DNA from: Incurvaria masculella
Taxonomy: Eukaryota; Arthropoda; Insecta; Lepidoptera; Incurvariidae
Length of the DNA stretch: 64,000 nt
Assembly (NCBI GenBank): GCA_946894095.1
Contig: OX335646.2
Span: forward strand, 10,534,077 to 10,598,076
Direction: 5' to 3'
Below, piece after piece: positions 44,904 to 59,900 of this stretch (the stretch's first letter is position 1; every line of letters starts with the position of its first letter). Position numbers and translations under genes: made by a program. Under the pieces are notes generated by a model, which ran no database searches, was not told the origin of the DNA, and saw nothing but the letters and a program-made list of their open reading frames with translations.

Positions 44904-47900
44904 CTAGCTGACCTGCTGCACCAGCAGGAGCGAGGCGGCGGCGGGCGCGGCGGGCGCGGCGGACGTGGCGGCGGCGCATGTGACGCGCAGCGTGTCGGCG
45001 AGGTGGTAGGCGCCGGGCGCGGCGACCGCGACGCACGCGCGCACGCGCCGCGCCTCGAACCCGCGCAGCGACACCGCGCCGCCCACTGCGCCCGTCCAGC
45101 CCACGCCGCTCGCCTTCTCGCTGCGGTCAACGGTGAACGTGTGAGCAGGACACATTAACTGAATCTTAAGAGCGTGATAACACCTGATTGGATTCACTTC
45201 CATAAACCATATTCGTATGCGAAACCATATTATATTATTTAAAAAAAAGACTACTACCTATTTTGGAAAATAAAAAAGATGAAAGATGCATTGATGGGCT
45301 AAATCACCTCTTCCCCTAAAATATGGTTGAGAGAAGCGATGGCTGGACCCGGCGTGATGCTCGTGAACGGGTGCTGTTTGTAGGGACTGGCCTGCTCCAA
45401 TTGGCAACATGTTAGATGACGGACATGACTTTGCAAAATATAAAAATACGGCATGAATGGTAGATTTTTGTGAATTAATATGAATTTAATGTATTGAAAT
45501 AAACGGGTACCAATAACCCGTAATTAACACGTTGAAAAAAAAATCAGCGAAGTTTCTTGCCAGTTCTTCTTCGCCGTGAATGCTGAACTGACTAATCATA
45601 AAATATAATAAATCCGAGTGCAGTGTGCTGCCTGTGGATGATGAATAAACAATAAACAATAGATATATTTGAAACAGATAACGGTAAATATCTGATGTAT
45701 TCTGTGTTCAAACTTTTTTTATGCAAGTTTATGAATATTTGTCTACTTTGAGAACACAGTGGGGTGCTACTATGACTGCTGTCGAGTAAGCGCTATCGAG
45801 AAGGCGATATCGTCTGCCAAAAATATTTTATGCGTTTGACAGTTGGTATCGAAAGCGCTTTCGATAACATTGTCAATAATATTGCTCCATATCCTCTATA
45901 CTTTTCGTGTCGCCGGTAAGTTGCTTATCGAATTGCCTTGCGCTGTATCACATTGTGGACCTTTCTTATATTGCACGTCTTCATTGAACTGGATGGTAAA
46001 CATTTATTTATTTATTTTATAAACATGCAACCTAGTATTGTGATAATCATATTCTAGATTGGTTAACAGAACTAAAGTCTATAAGTTTGTAAATGGTCCA
46101 TTATTGCTGATCAACTATGTTGCCAGAAATAGCTGGATGTTGCCGTGACGTCAAATTCGTCAAAAATTTAGCAATTTTAGTTGTCCATGTACACAATATA
46201 TTCACCTACAATCAAAGTTACTTACTAAAGTTAACATGTCCTAGAACAATGGTAATACATAAATGTATAATTGTTTACATTGTGATTATAACAAATAATA
46301 TACATAAAGATGATTACCTCGTGTTAGCTAGATTGATGTGCGCCGTCACCGGAGCAGCATGACAGTTGACTAGATGAAGCTGAACTGGGACGAGGCACAG
46401 CTTTCTCTTCTTGAAGTTATGGTTGACGGCAGCGGAATGCTCCAGCCTGTACATGAGGGTGTGCGGGGGTGTGGGGGTCGGGGCGGCGGCGCCCGGCGTC
46501 AGCTCGTCGCGCCCGAACAGCCGCAGCACGGGCGCGTTCGCGCTGCGCACCTCCGCGCCCTCCGCCTGGCTGCAGATCTTGTTGGTGAAACAGTCGAGCC
46601 ACAGGTGGTGCTGGCCAACGGCCGCGCGCGCCTCTCCCGCCGCCGAGCCGACGCGCGCCTTCCAACGCACGACGAGCGTCGAATCGATCAGCGCGTCCGG
46701 CCGCCGGATGTTCCCCTGGCCCCGCGCGTCGAAGTCTTCGTCCCACGGCGAGGGGAAGTCGGTCACGAACCGACAGTACGGAAGTTCGGCGACCGAGGCC
46801 GCCGTCTCGGTGTGGCTCGGATCTATCTTGATGCCCGTGTGGATAACTCTCTCGCCTTCTATTTCGGAAGTGTTGCGGCATCCCTGCAGCACTAAGTGCA
46901 CTTTCTCGTGTGAGCGGAGGATGCCCCCGGCCGTGTTGGCTGCGACGAACTCGGCCAGTCGCCACTGTCGACTCAGGAGCGAGGCTTCTAGTACCTCCAC
47001 TTCCACAGATTCATCTTCGCTACTCCTGCTAATGTTTTTTACTTCGACTGCCAAATTTAACGTTTCAGTACCAATAGATTCCTCCCCTTTCAACCGGATA
47101 CTCCGTCTAGGTATTGCTACAATCTTCACGGAATCCTGAAAATGGAAAACAATTCAGAATACTTCAGAATTGACTTGTAACCACAATAGAGTACAAACAC
47201 AGCTCTTAGTTTTTTAGGTGAACAATAGACAAACATATAATTATTGCTACTATAAGTTCTGTCTGTACAAGCTATATAGCTCATAACAAAGTTAAAGTAG
47301 ATATATGACAATCCACACTAATATTTTACACCAAATTTAATGAATTTTTGTATAGTCTGGATGTTGGAGGACATAGGTTACGTTTTATGGTAAAAAATAA
47401 ACTTGAAGGGGGTGATATAGGGAATGAAAGTTTATATCGGGAATTCATAATATGAGCCAATAAGATGCAGGAACGAATTCAGCCTACCATCAGTCCAAAA
47501 CGACATGGACCCGAATTGTGTTAACGTGTCAGTCGGTGGTGAGTTAGTGTTCCTCACCGCGACGTCGAGGCTGAAGGTGTGCCGCAGGAGACGGTACGAG
47601 GGTACTAAGAGGTTGACGGCGTCGCGCGGCCGGGGCGGGCCCTCGTAGTAGGCGAGCAGGTGCAGCTCCCGCGCCGCCGCCGCCGGACGCAGCAGCAGCG
47701 TGACGCGCGCCGCGTCCTCGCGCACGCGCGTCACGTGCCGCGCGCAGCACTCGCGCCACCGCATGTTGCGCAGCACGCGCTCTTCTGCACCGCACACAAA
47801 ACACCTTCGGTTACGCCATGGACAAGGGACAGCAGGAGTAGACTGCTAACGTCGTACACCGTACAAAACTCGCCGAAAACGTACTATGACATTTCTTACC

Positions 47901-50900
47901 AGCGCCATCTCCCATCACTGCCACAACTAGTTAAACCGTTTCAGTGCTACACTGAAATGTTTACTTGTTTTGAGTGTGTTTTTTAAATGAGTTTTTTTGC
48001 AAAGATTACTTATTGAAGATTTTTTTACATCTTTAATTTTTTGTTTAAATAGTTCACTTACACAAACAAAATTAATAAGTACACTAACTCACCGCTGCCT
48101 TGTAGTCACTGAGCCACAGACGGTTTATGGGGTTCCTCAGTCTGTACTACAGGTACTACCATGGATGTTGCTCTGTGGAACTTGCATCCCTCATTCCTCT
48201 CCATCCTACCTATATCCGGGGCACCTGCCGTAGAGAATCAGAGCAACCCTTGTGGTTGACAATAGGCTTTTGAGAACAAACCGTTTCTCAAACTCATCTC
48301 TGCCACTTCCTTAGGATATGGAACTGTCTACCGGTGCGTGCCTTTCGTCATACCTATAGCCTGGGAGTCTTCAAGCGTAATTTGAACAACCTTCTGACCG
48401 TGGTTTCGCGAGGTGATGTGTTTTGGCTTAAAAACTTAAAATTTACATCTAACTAGATATAGTCTCTAAAGCCACTCAAATTTACACATTCACATATATT
48501 ACAAGTTAAGTATTTCACTAACCAACCCGAAAACAGCTTTGCAATACTTGGAATTGGCGATCCCGCAAAATACAATAAAAATATTCTTTGCAACAAATAG
48601 CACCTGTGAAGTTATTTCGTGTTCTTACATGTTCCTACTTGTCGTTGAAATCCGAGAAAATCAGCAGTAAGTGAATTTGTAACTAAATCACTCACCAGTG
48701 CAAAATGTACATACATACCAACGAGTTTTGGTTTCTACTCCCATTCTTCCATTCTCGCGCTCGTAGTAGACGAGTAGGGAGATTACCATGGTTAAGTAAC
48801 CTCGCCGGGTGAATAGCATGTGAACAGGGGAGCGAGTGATTAAATCTGACATTTACTTGCATTTCTTACCATACTACAGAAACGACAAACGACTTGTTAT
48901 TCGGCAAAGTCAACTGAAATTTACTAGTTGGCATGGTACGGAATGCAATTAAACATCAGATTTAATCACTCTTTTGCCTGTTCACCTGCTATTCACCTGG
49001 CGAACTAATTTACCATGGTATTGTACAAAAATTTAAGCTCACCGAGGTTGGAGGGAGTCTCCCTGTACTTCTGCTGGTAGAGGTGCGGGAAGGTCTCCGA
49101 GCGGGGGAGGGCGGGCGCGACGAGACTCATGCAGGCAGGGTGCGACACGCACACGTGCAGGTTGTGCAGCGGCACCGGCCCCGCGTTCCGCAGTTCCACC
49201 TCCACCGTCACCACCTCCCCGCTGAGCACGCGCCCATTTATCTCCGAGAAAGTCATCTGAAAAAAATATTGGAAAGAATGTTCACTTCTTTACCATTCCA
49301 TGGTAGTGTGGAGATGAAAACCTACCTTTTCAATCAAACCTTTTTTTTTATGCAACCTGACATGGATGGCTAATACCACACAACTACCGTTATGATATTA
49401 GCCCAATACACCATATTCCCGAAGGAATTAGGTGCCATGCCAGGACCTCGATAATTGAACAGCAAGGCGTCGTGCCACTGGGCACAGTGCCACACGTACC
49501 ACCTATGTTAATAAGATATTATTACTAACCTGCAGGCAGGGTGCGCTTGGAATCACTATGATTTGCAAGCGTCGGTCCACGGCATACTCCGGGGTGGGTG
49601 TGTCCTTATTCTTCTTCAAGCGAGGTCCTTGGATGTCAAAAAGCTGCTTGCCTGCGATTACTGTGCTTTTCCCAGCGTCCTCACTGCCTTCATTGGCAAT
49701 GCAAAGTCTGAAATTAAATGTGTAGACCATATTCATTAGTTTTTTTGGAGCATTATTCTAAACTAAATTACTAGTGGCAGTTTTTCACAAAAATTTGAAA
49801 CATCCTTTGTAATTGGTGTTGTTGGTAGTCTCTTTGCATAAAGAGAAATAACCTTCTTTTTAGTACTAGCTTCGCTATGTCAAACTTCGGAATAAACAGT
49901 CCTATCGGTAGCACAGGTTTCACTATAAAGAGGAGTGACCAGAACTTTAGTTAATTTTAATTATAGTGCTAAAAACAAAAACATATTATCTTTTTAGTGG
50001 GACCCGAATGGTGGATATTTCATTGGAACTGAAAATAGATGGGGAATTTCAATAATGGCAGTTGATATTAAAAAAAATCCCCGAAACCATTTCAAAATAT
50101 TGTCATCACTTTGTTCAACACTTTGTACGTTCTACGTGGGGACTCGAGAAAGCCAGCTTAGTTGCTGGAATTTATTTCAAATATGTTTTTTTAAAATTCA
50201 AGTGAGTTCTGATATAGTGCAATGAAAAAGCCAACTAAGGTAAAAGAGGTATTTGCTTTAATCTTATTTACAAAACCAATTCTTTACCCACGTGAGCTAA
50301 TGAGCTAAAAGATGATGTAGACAGATTTGGAAGAAGCGCTTTCACAGCACTTCTGTCGAGAAATTATTTCAGAAATTTGGTGCAAAACTAATGAGTGTGA
50401 ATCACTCGGTATACCTTGTTCGGTGTGGTTCAATTGCATTGAGAAGATATTATAAATTGCTTAAGACTTTAGGATACACTCCTCTACATAGAAACCGGCT
50501 TTCTTGAATTCACAGCATCGTCATCGGCTCTCCCCCGCCCCTGGGCCGTGCCCGTGTAACCATACAAACACGAAAATAACGAATGGGACGGCGCGGGTGC
50601 GAGGCGGCTCCGGGAAATAGTATGCTCCAAAATTCCGACACGAGACCCGTACAGTGCCCGCGCCCGTTGCCGTATCGTGCCAGGTGTACTGTAAATGCTT
50701 TCATAGTTATTGATTGGAATATTGTTATAATGGGCCCTGTTCCCGCGCCGGCCCGTACCCGCGCGGACCCGTATTCATGCTGGTGTAGTGTAAATCATTC
50801 TTTATCCGGCGAGATCGAAGAGATCAGCGTTTGTACTTGTAAGCGACGCCGTAGACGTGAAGCTCGCCGGCCCGCAGCGGCGTGAGTGTGAGCTGCACGC

Positions 50901-53900
50901 TCCGCACGGCGCGCGGCGCTAGCGCCAGCGTCGCGAGCCGCTCGCCCACCACCGGCGGCGCGCGCGCCTCCCCGCCGCCCTCCGCGCCGCCTCCCCCGCC
51001 GCCCGCCGCCACCGCCTCGTTCCCCGCGGCTTCCGCGCCCGCGTTCGCCGCCATCCGCCACAGCAGCTCCACGTCCGAGAGGTTCAGCGCCACCTGCAGG
51101 GGGTTCTCCAGCTCGATCGTGATTTGGACCGGCTCTGCAACAATCAAGTTAGACTCAGCCCCGGTTGCACGAAGAGACGGCTGAGTTAATCAATGTTCAA
51201 ACACATCACTTTTTTTAGTGATCTGCATAGAGTTCCTTCCAAACTGTCCACACAAAGTGACGTGTTTGATCATACTTTGACGTTGATTTTCTTTTTTTGT
51301 CCTTTCGTGCACTCGGCCCTTAGAGCGTGAATCTGTTTAAATACCCAGTTTATAATAAATATAATTACGATAATAAAGTCAGTGATGTTGCATTGCACTT
51401 CCCAAAATAATTTAGCAGCAAAGATAAAGGGAGTAATTCTTCACATTTTCATGCCATACACTTTCAACACTCGACATTGGATATCGAAAAACTTAGCTCT
51501 TTTTTTAGTCTGGTACGACTTATTAACATTTATTTTTTATTTAAAAGTTTTATGATGAAATCTGTCCTAATTTATATACATGACTACAGATTTTTCTGTC
51601 AATAATCAAAAGCGATAGAAGTCAAATAAATCTTGAGTAGAATTAAACAAAATGCACAGCACATATTTCATGCATAGCTGTTAGATCTCACAAGTTGAAA
51701 GTCGCCTCGATCATGAGAAATAACGTCGACTATCGCGACCAGAAAGTAACAATCGACACTATTATTATTATTATTATTATTTTATCTCCCTTTTATATTA
51801 CAATCTGTCGCATATTTGGACATTCAGTAATAGTTATGTGAATTGTTAGTGTTGGCTTTCTAGGATTGCTTCCAGTGAAGCAACCTAATAGTTTACAAAG
51901 GTGAAGGGATCATCTTGTTATGAGGTCTTGAGGATTTCTCCTCTTCAATCGGCGATATGTGGGCTTTTCATCCATCAGGTGGGTAGCCAGGAAGTTTGGG
52001 TGAGTTCTAATGCGCTCTTTATATCGTTGTGTTAGTTTTTTTGCCTCTTCTGTGACTGTAGGGATAGATAAGTCATCGTGCTGTGAGTTATTTGTGATGT
52101 ACCAGGGCGCATCCACAATTATACTGAGCATTTTTGACTGAAACCTTTGCAAAATTGCAATATTTGATTTGGAGGCTGTACCCCAGAGCTGGATACCATA
52201 GGTCCAGATTGGCTTTATTATACTTTTGTACAGCATTAACTTTGCTTCTAGTGACAGTTGAGAATTGCGGCCCAGCATCCAATATAGGTTCCGTAATTGC
52301 AGGCTTAGTTGTTTTCTTTTAGTAAAGATGTGCTTTTGCCAGGTTAGTCTTCTATCTAGATGAAGACCAAGGTATCTAACATCATTGGCTTGAGGTATCT
52401 GAACACCGTTGAGGGTTACGGGTGGGAATGTGTCATGTCTCAGCGTAAATGTGACATGCACAGATTTGGTTTCGTTTGCGTGTATTCTCCACTTTTTTAG
52501 CCATTTTGCCATTTCGTCCAGGTTACACTATTATGATCCAGATTTATTCAGCCATTCCAACGTTTATTGTCAAGAATGTCGAGCGTGTTCTCACCTCCCT
52601 GCGGCACAGTGGGGTGCGCGGTGTTGTCGGTAGCGGCAGTGTGCACGGTGACGGTGGGCCGGAACGTGACCGGCACCACGCCGCGCGCCTGCTGCAGCAG
52701 CATCTCCTCCATCTTGGCCCAGCGGTCGGCGGCGGGGGAGGTGGAGGCGGCGGGCACGCGGCCCGGCGCGGCCAGCGGTGCCACGCCACCGCACGCCACG
52801 CGCGTGCCCGCCCCGCCGCCCGCCAGCAGCGGCAGCGGCAGCACCGGCAGAGACCTCCCGCGCTCCTCCCAACTCTCCATCCATTGCTGCATTACAAAAC
52901 ACGCAGTCGTTACAGTTGCGCGAAAGTATGATGAGCGGCTCATAGCTCCGGGGCGCAGGCACTTCTTTGTCATGCCAAAGGTCATGGGTTCAATACCTGC
53001 CCCGTTTATGCAGCAGTTTCTGTCACTTTCTGAGTTTAGTAAGTGCATTTTGTCATATATACTTTCGCCATTTGGTCCCATAACAACATTAGATGTATTC
53101 CATTAGGACTGTCTAAATTACATATGTTTCATTCGTGGCCGCTCCTGGTACTCTGCCCATGATTTATTGCCTATTCTCTGTTACAGGCGATCCCACAGCA
53201 CAGTCGCAGAATCAGGCGAAAAAAAAATTTCGCGATTGGAGTGGCCATTAGGGTGACATAATAAAAAATTTAAAAATGTGTGTGCAGATTCTTTACACAC
53301 GCGATAGAAGTGAAACCTTCAGAAGAATAAACTATCTCATTCTCTCACAGGCTAAATCCTATAGATCAGGGTTTCTTACCCTGGGGTCCATGGACCCCTC
53401 CGTGACATGAGTGTTGGGGGTCCATGTTTGATATGACGATATAGTATAATGGCAGTGATCAATCTGAAAATGTTAGGTATCTTTACTTTAGCTGTGGTAA
53501 TAAAACGAACTTTTTTTAAAATGACTCGTTTTCTTTCCCTTTAATTAAATTTAGAAGGGGTCCATCATATTTTTTTATTTAGAAGGTTAAGAAATCCTGC
53601 TATAGATGTATGTCTTTGTCTCTTTTTAGTGTGGATTTTTCGTTTGATCTACATTAAATCAAAACTGTGCTAACTCAGTAAACAGTTTTAAAAACGAATT
53701 GGACAAATATCAAAAACAAAGACTACAAACAGAAATATAAGTACAGTGCACTCAATAAATAAAATATACGCATCAGCTTGTAGCTGCTAATGTATACACA
53801 TATACATAATAATAATTGAGTTAAATATTGTAACAACCTGATGCGCGAGTATGTACTCCCGGAGGAGCGCCAGCTGCTGCGGGGCGGGCTGCGGCGAGAC

Positions 53901-56900
53901 CGGCGCGAGCGGCGCGGCGAGCCAGCGGGCCGCCTCCGCCGCGCGCCGCAGTCCGCCCGCGCCCGCCAGCCGCCCCAGCGCGTACTGCACATGGTCCACG
54001 GCCAACCGCCAGCCGCACACCTCGTACACCTGCACCCGTAAAGTTATTATTATTATTTGTTTATGAACGAGCAGCCGAAGCTGGCATGTACGTATCTTGG
54101 TTTTGTTAGTTTAGATTTTAACAAACAATGTTTTTTTTAACTAGTTAATATTCAATATTTTCCAGTTTTGTTTAATCGATTAGGTTTTGATAAAAGGAGA
54201 ATGCCCAAATCCAGGCCCCTTAGAAATCATTCGTGTCTTTTATTGACACATATGCGATAGTTTATATTCCTTTTTATCGGCCATTTTTCATGGCCGATTA
54301 AAAGGAATCATTCAAAATTACTTCTTTTCCTATGTACAATATGAATAAGACAAGAACAGAACATCGTATCGCTTTCATTGTCACAAGGCGTGTTCGGTTA
54401 GCCTGCTTTATGCCATTCCGTCCAGTAAGGGAGAAAAAAGGCGTAAATACGTATATAAAATTATCCCTAGGATCAATGTTAATGATTGTTGCTTATGAAA
54501 TATCAAAAATGCTTTTTGGGGTTTCTAGTTATTATTATTATTATTATGTTATTTATATCACTAGCAGCTTGAAGCTGATGCGTGAATTTCATTTTTCCCG
54601 GAGTGCACTTGTGTATTTTTTTTATTTTTAAATTGGTATTATTAATATTACTTATCATTCAAATTATGTATTTATATTGATTTTATTTATTGATTATTGA
54701 TTGTTTATTATTATTATTGATTATTTGTTTTTTTTTATTGCCTTTAAATGTTTGTCTAGTCGGTTTTTAAATCCATTTACAGTTTCAGCACTAATGACCT
54801 CCTCCGGCAGCTTGTTCCAAGAGTCTACAACTCTGTTGACCAAGAAATGTTTCCTGGGGTTAGAATTTGATGCAGATTGGTTCAGTTTTAAGCTGTGCCC
54901 TCTAAGGTGTTTGTTTGTATTTTTTGTGAACATTTCTTTGAGATTTGGTAAATTATAGTAATCATTGAGGATTTTGTATGTTTCTATGGGGTCTCCTCGC
55001 TGGCGGCGTTCCTCTAGGGTGCTGAGTCCGAGAATTTTAAGTCGATGTTCGTAACTTTGATTCTTAAGTGTTGCAATCATTTTTGTGGCCCGTCTTTGAA
55101 CACCCTCCACAAGGTCTATATCCTTTCTAAAATAAGGGTTCCAAATCAGAAAAGCATATTCCAATAAGGGGCGAACATAGGCCTTATATAATTTTAGGAA
55201 TAGTTCTGTATTTATGTACGAGAAGACCTTTCTGATCATGTATAGAAGGGAATTGGCTTTCTTGACGACTTCTGTGATGTGTGTTTCCCATTTAAGATCT
55301 TCTGAAATTGTCACACCGAGGTCATGTTGCGTTGTCACTGTCTCTATAATTTTTCCATCAAGCCAGTAAGAGTGATGCGGGTTTTTGGGTCCTAGGTGTA
55401 GCACAGTGCATTTACTGGCATTGAGCGACAATAGCCATTCCTTTGTCCATCCAAAAATCTTGTCGAGGGTGTCCTGGATTTTTTGCTGGGCGATAATAGG
55501 GTTAGCAAAAAATTTGGTATCATCAGCGAAAAGAGAGAAGGTGAGGTGTGTTATCTCCCCTAAATCTGTTAGGAATACTCCGAAGGCGACTGGGCCGACG
55601 ACGGATCCCTGTGGTACACCGCTTAGAACTTGGTAAGGTACGGACATATCCTCTCCAACTCGCACGCGAAAACGTCTATTTGTTAGAAAATCTTGGAACC
55701 ATGACAGGAGGTTTCCTCGGAAGCCAAAGTGTTCTAATTTATGCAGGAGCCGTTTGGTGGGAACTCTATGAAAAGCTTTTTCGTAATCTAGGTAGAGTAT
55801 GTCAACAGGTTGCTTCTCGTTCCATTCCTGTTGAAAGAGAGGAGATCGAAGTTTACCGAGAAAGCTCAGTCCAAACCGACGCTACAGGTCTCGACAGCTA
55901 AATAAAACCAAACACCAGTGCAGATATAGTCCTCTGTATTGTATTAGTGGCCAAACCCAACAAGCATAGAACCCTTATTCTCGTTTATTATTTTTATTAA
56001 ATTTCAGACGTATTACAATAATAATAATAATAATAATATTCTTTATTGCTTCCATACAAAATGGTACATGCAAGGGCGGACTTATTGCCTAAAGTCAATA
56101 TCTTCCAATCAACCCGATAATCGGACAAAAATATACAGGTAGCAACAAAAAGAAAAGTAACCTAAGATTTTATATTGTGCACTATTTATTGATACTTTAA
56201 AATAATTATGTAGAAGAAGGTGTCTGCAGACAAAAGTCAGCTAGAAAAATATGTATATTAACTGTTTAAAAAAAATATATACAAAATACATACCTACATT
56301 AAATAGACCAGATACAATTCTTTTATTTTATATTAAATATATGTTACAAAAATAACATTTGCAGGTTTATTTGGTACTTAGCATTTCTTTTAAAATTACA
56401 CATTAGCTCATCATCAGCGAAAGCTGCTAGTCTCTAAAAAAGAAATAGAACTGTTATGTATTAAAGTTGACTAAAATGCAGTCTGCCTGAACTGTATGTT
56501 TAACTGACGTTTTGGGTTGACAGTCGAGTTTGATAGGATACTTCTCAATGGAACCATGTGGAATAATTTGTTTAATTAAAGAACAAGGATATAAAAAAAC
56601 GTAGGGTGCAATCTCACCTGAAAGGCCTGCTTGTAGCACCTATACGCATGCTTCTTCTGGCCCGCCTTCGAGTAGCGGTTGCCGGCGAGCACCATGTGGA
56701 AGGCGTACTTGCGCGGCATCGCGCGGCGCGCGGGCCCTGCCGCAAAGCAGAGCGCCGCGCGCTCGAGCAGCGCCGCGCTGCGCAGGTCGCCCTCCTCGGA
56801 CGTCGCGCGGATGAGCTGCCGAGCCGCCTCGCCGTGCGCGCCGCGGCTCGTGAGGCACGCAGCCGACAGCAGCGTTGCGCGCACCGCATACTGCACCAGC

Positions 56901-59900
56901 CTGTGCACATCATACATGTTTCCTGTTACTCTTTAACTTTAACTTATGTCATGATGTCTCATTTTATTCACAACATTTTTACAGATTATTTATTTTTATA
57001 CACAATGATAAGACCAACACACCAGACTCCCAAAGGATTAAGGTGACATGCACCGTTACATGAAATTGACGAAAAAGACGTACGATTTTTCATTGCAGCT
57101 TTGACCTTGAAATAAACTCTATTTTTATCTAATTTAATGGTACTAACCCGAGCGGGGTTTGCCTCTACCACTAACCAATGAAACAGCCAGCATTCGTCAC
57201 GAAATGATGATGCAGAACACTAAAATGTACCATTAGTGGCTTTAGGCTAATTGTATGTTATGATAAATACCTAATGGGTAAAACTGCAAAGGACCTGATA
57301 TAAAAAAAATGTGGAGCCTTGGTCTAGGAAAAAAAGTCATGTCTTCTCCACGCCAGCACCCCACGATTCAGGTTGCAATCCACTTATTAACAAGAAATAC
57401 GTTAAATGATGGTAAAACGAATCGAGAAAGGCAAGGTATCTCTGAATCATATCACGTCTCGCAAGAGCGACTGTGTCGTACTGGCACAATTTTACTCCTT
57501 TTATTTATTACATATCTCATAAATATAAGCCTCCTCCAGCCTCAACGGTTGAAAATGGTCACCCATCCAGAACCAAACCAAGGCGTCGCGCCACTGGGCT
57601 AACGAGGCTGACATCCACCTCTTTATAATTTTATTTTATGAACGAAAGTAAACACTGCATCAATGAGCACCTGCAGGTGTTGAGGTAGGTGACGATACTC
57701 TCCTCCATGTACGCGAAGGTCTTGCGCGTGGGCTCGTCCGCCATGAACGCGCTCAGTGCGGCCATCTCGAGCGCGCCCGCGTAGCACAGCCACGCGCCGT
57801 CCGCGTTGAACTCCCGCTTGGCCGTGTGGTAAGCGTCGAATGCGCGCGTCCACTGCCCGCACAGCAGCCACAGGTCGCCGAGCCGCCGCAGCTGCAGCTC
57901 GGGGCAGTCGGACGTGTAGCTGCAGTGTAAAGGATGATTCACGCTAGAACGGCGCCGGCACAGAGCGGGCACGGGGAGACCCGGGCGAGAAGTAACAAGC
58001 TACAAGCAAACACGCACTCAAATTGAAGGGCTGTGTACAATGTGTCAATCTGGGTGGAACGGTAACGCAATGTATATGTTACACTGTGGCCGTCGTGTGG
58101 GCCATCTCGCCATCCTCGAGTATTTTGATCGAGAAAATATGCAAGGGAATTCGAAAAATTCTGAACCAATCAGAAGCGTTTATGTCAAACCTTCTGCGCC
58201 CTTATTGGGTAAAATATTTGAGATCCACTTCTGATTGGTGCAAAATTGATCGAATTTCCTCACATATTTTCTCACATCTTACGCTGGTTCTGCCCCAGCT
58301 TTCTGTGTGACCACTAAATACGTATTCCACACATTACAACGCCTAGAGTGGTGTTGACGCCTAGAGAGAATGCTTCTCGCCAAGAGGGATTGCACATTGT
58401 GTCAACTTTTCTAAAGTTCAGTATTAGTTCGCATCGTGCTAGCATCGTGCTGGCATCGTGTAGCCTCATTGGCTATATGCCCAGGCCTTTTTTTATGGTG
58501 GAAGTGACGACTCTTCCTAACAGAACACCTAAATGATTGCATTTTACATGTTGTAGATGTATTAGTTTTTTTGTCTATTGAATTCAACAGTATCTTAGTT
58601 CTTCAATATTTAAACGAAGTAGTAGCAACACTAACATAACGCTGTTGATAGTTGTGTTGATTCCAGGCTTGTTGGTGCCGAACCAGCGCTTGGTGGCGCT
58701 GAGCAGGGAGCGACTTACTCCTTTTCGATTCGCCACCTGCAATACGAATTGGTATTAGCAAAATATGAATTGCTTAACAAATGTCATTTGAGCCTGATAA
58801 TGAAAATAAAATCAATTTCATGTTCTTTGTTTCAATGATCTCATCAAATCATGAAATTGAATTGTTAGTATTCACTTTGTCGTCTAAAATAGGTCCACAC
58901 AATGTGTGGAAATAAGGCAGTCGTATGTGTCCAGCCGCTCGTAGCCTAGTGGCGCAGGGACATGCCTAGCGTACCAGAGATCCGGGTTCAAATCCTCGCC
59001 CCGACGTGTACCACTTTCTTTATCTTTCTGAGTTCGATAAGTGCATTTCGTCACGAATGCGAGCTGCTCCATGGTTCGGAATCCATGTAAAACTGTAGGT
59101 CCCTTTCCTCTACTAGGTGGTAGGGTTCAGCCCGCCCGGGTTGGTACCATCGCATTGGATGAAAAGATGGTCGAAGAGGCGATGAAAAAATTGTCCGTGT
59201 TTTCCTTCCAGTTCAATGTCGCCGTGCCCATAAAGGGAAGGTCTTGGCATGGCACCTAATTCCTTCGGGAATGTGGTGTATTGGGCTAATATCAAAACGG
59301 TAGTTGTATGGTATTACCCATCCATGTCAGGTTGCATTAATTTTTTTTTTAAATGTGTGTTTATTGCTGTTAAATAAGTTCTGTTCAGCCCATGCAGTAA
59401 ACACGTGTAAGTTTGTGGCAAGTAAGTTACGTGTAGACCTACCATTCCGCACAGCACATGTCTGAAACCTTCGGTAAACTCTATACAGGTTACTTAAAAA
59501 TTATCAAGAGGCACAAATAATTTAAGTCATCAGTATGTGTTTAATCGCTGTTACTTATTTGACTTGCAAGTTACCCTTTTCTTTTCTAGGTATCTTGCCT
59601 TGGATTGATCTTCTTCAATGTGCCTATGATCCACTTTCCCCTCCATGCAATCCGTCCAACAAGACTGAGTGTTCAGTCCAAAGTATCGTTGAATTCTGAA
59701 ACTCACCGCCTCGTGCAGTGCGGATATTTGACGCTCGAAGTACGGCAGCAGTGCTTTGAAAGCGAAGTCGTTGAGAAATTGGCGCAGTGCGTCAAGGTCG
59801 CGGGCGGCGAGAGCGGCGCCGCGCGCCTCCCCCGTGCCCCCTGCCCCGCCGCCGCCGCCCACACCCGACCAGCTGCTCACGCTCTCCGTGCTGCCTGAGA

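Noticed and set aside
44830..45203. Arg/Pro-rich and Ala-rich open frames over the last TRAPPC8 exon
   Set aside because: They are other frames of the same GC-rich exon. Only the frame continuing from the 46318 donor in phase 2 and ending at 44904 is supported.
46374..47139. Long + strand open frames opposite the 818-base TRAPPC8 exon
   Set aside because: GC-rich coding exons produce long antisense frames. The - strand frame chains by phase and splice sites to eleven other exons; the + strand frames chain to nothing.
58945..59010. Functional tRNA gene
   Set aside because: A and B boxes are present, but the sequence continues into the SINE body and I could not pair a complete cloverleaf. It is a SINE head.
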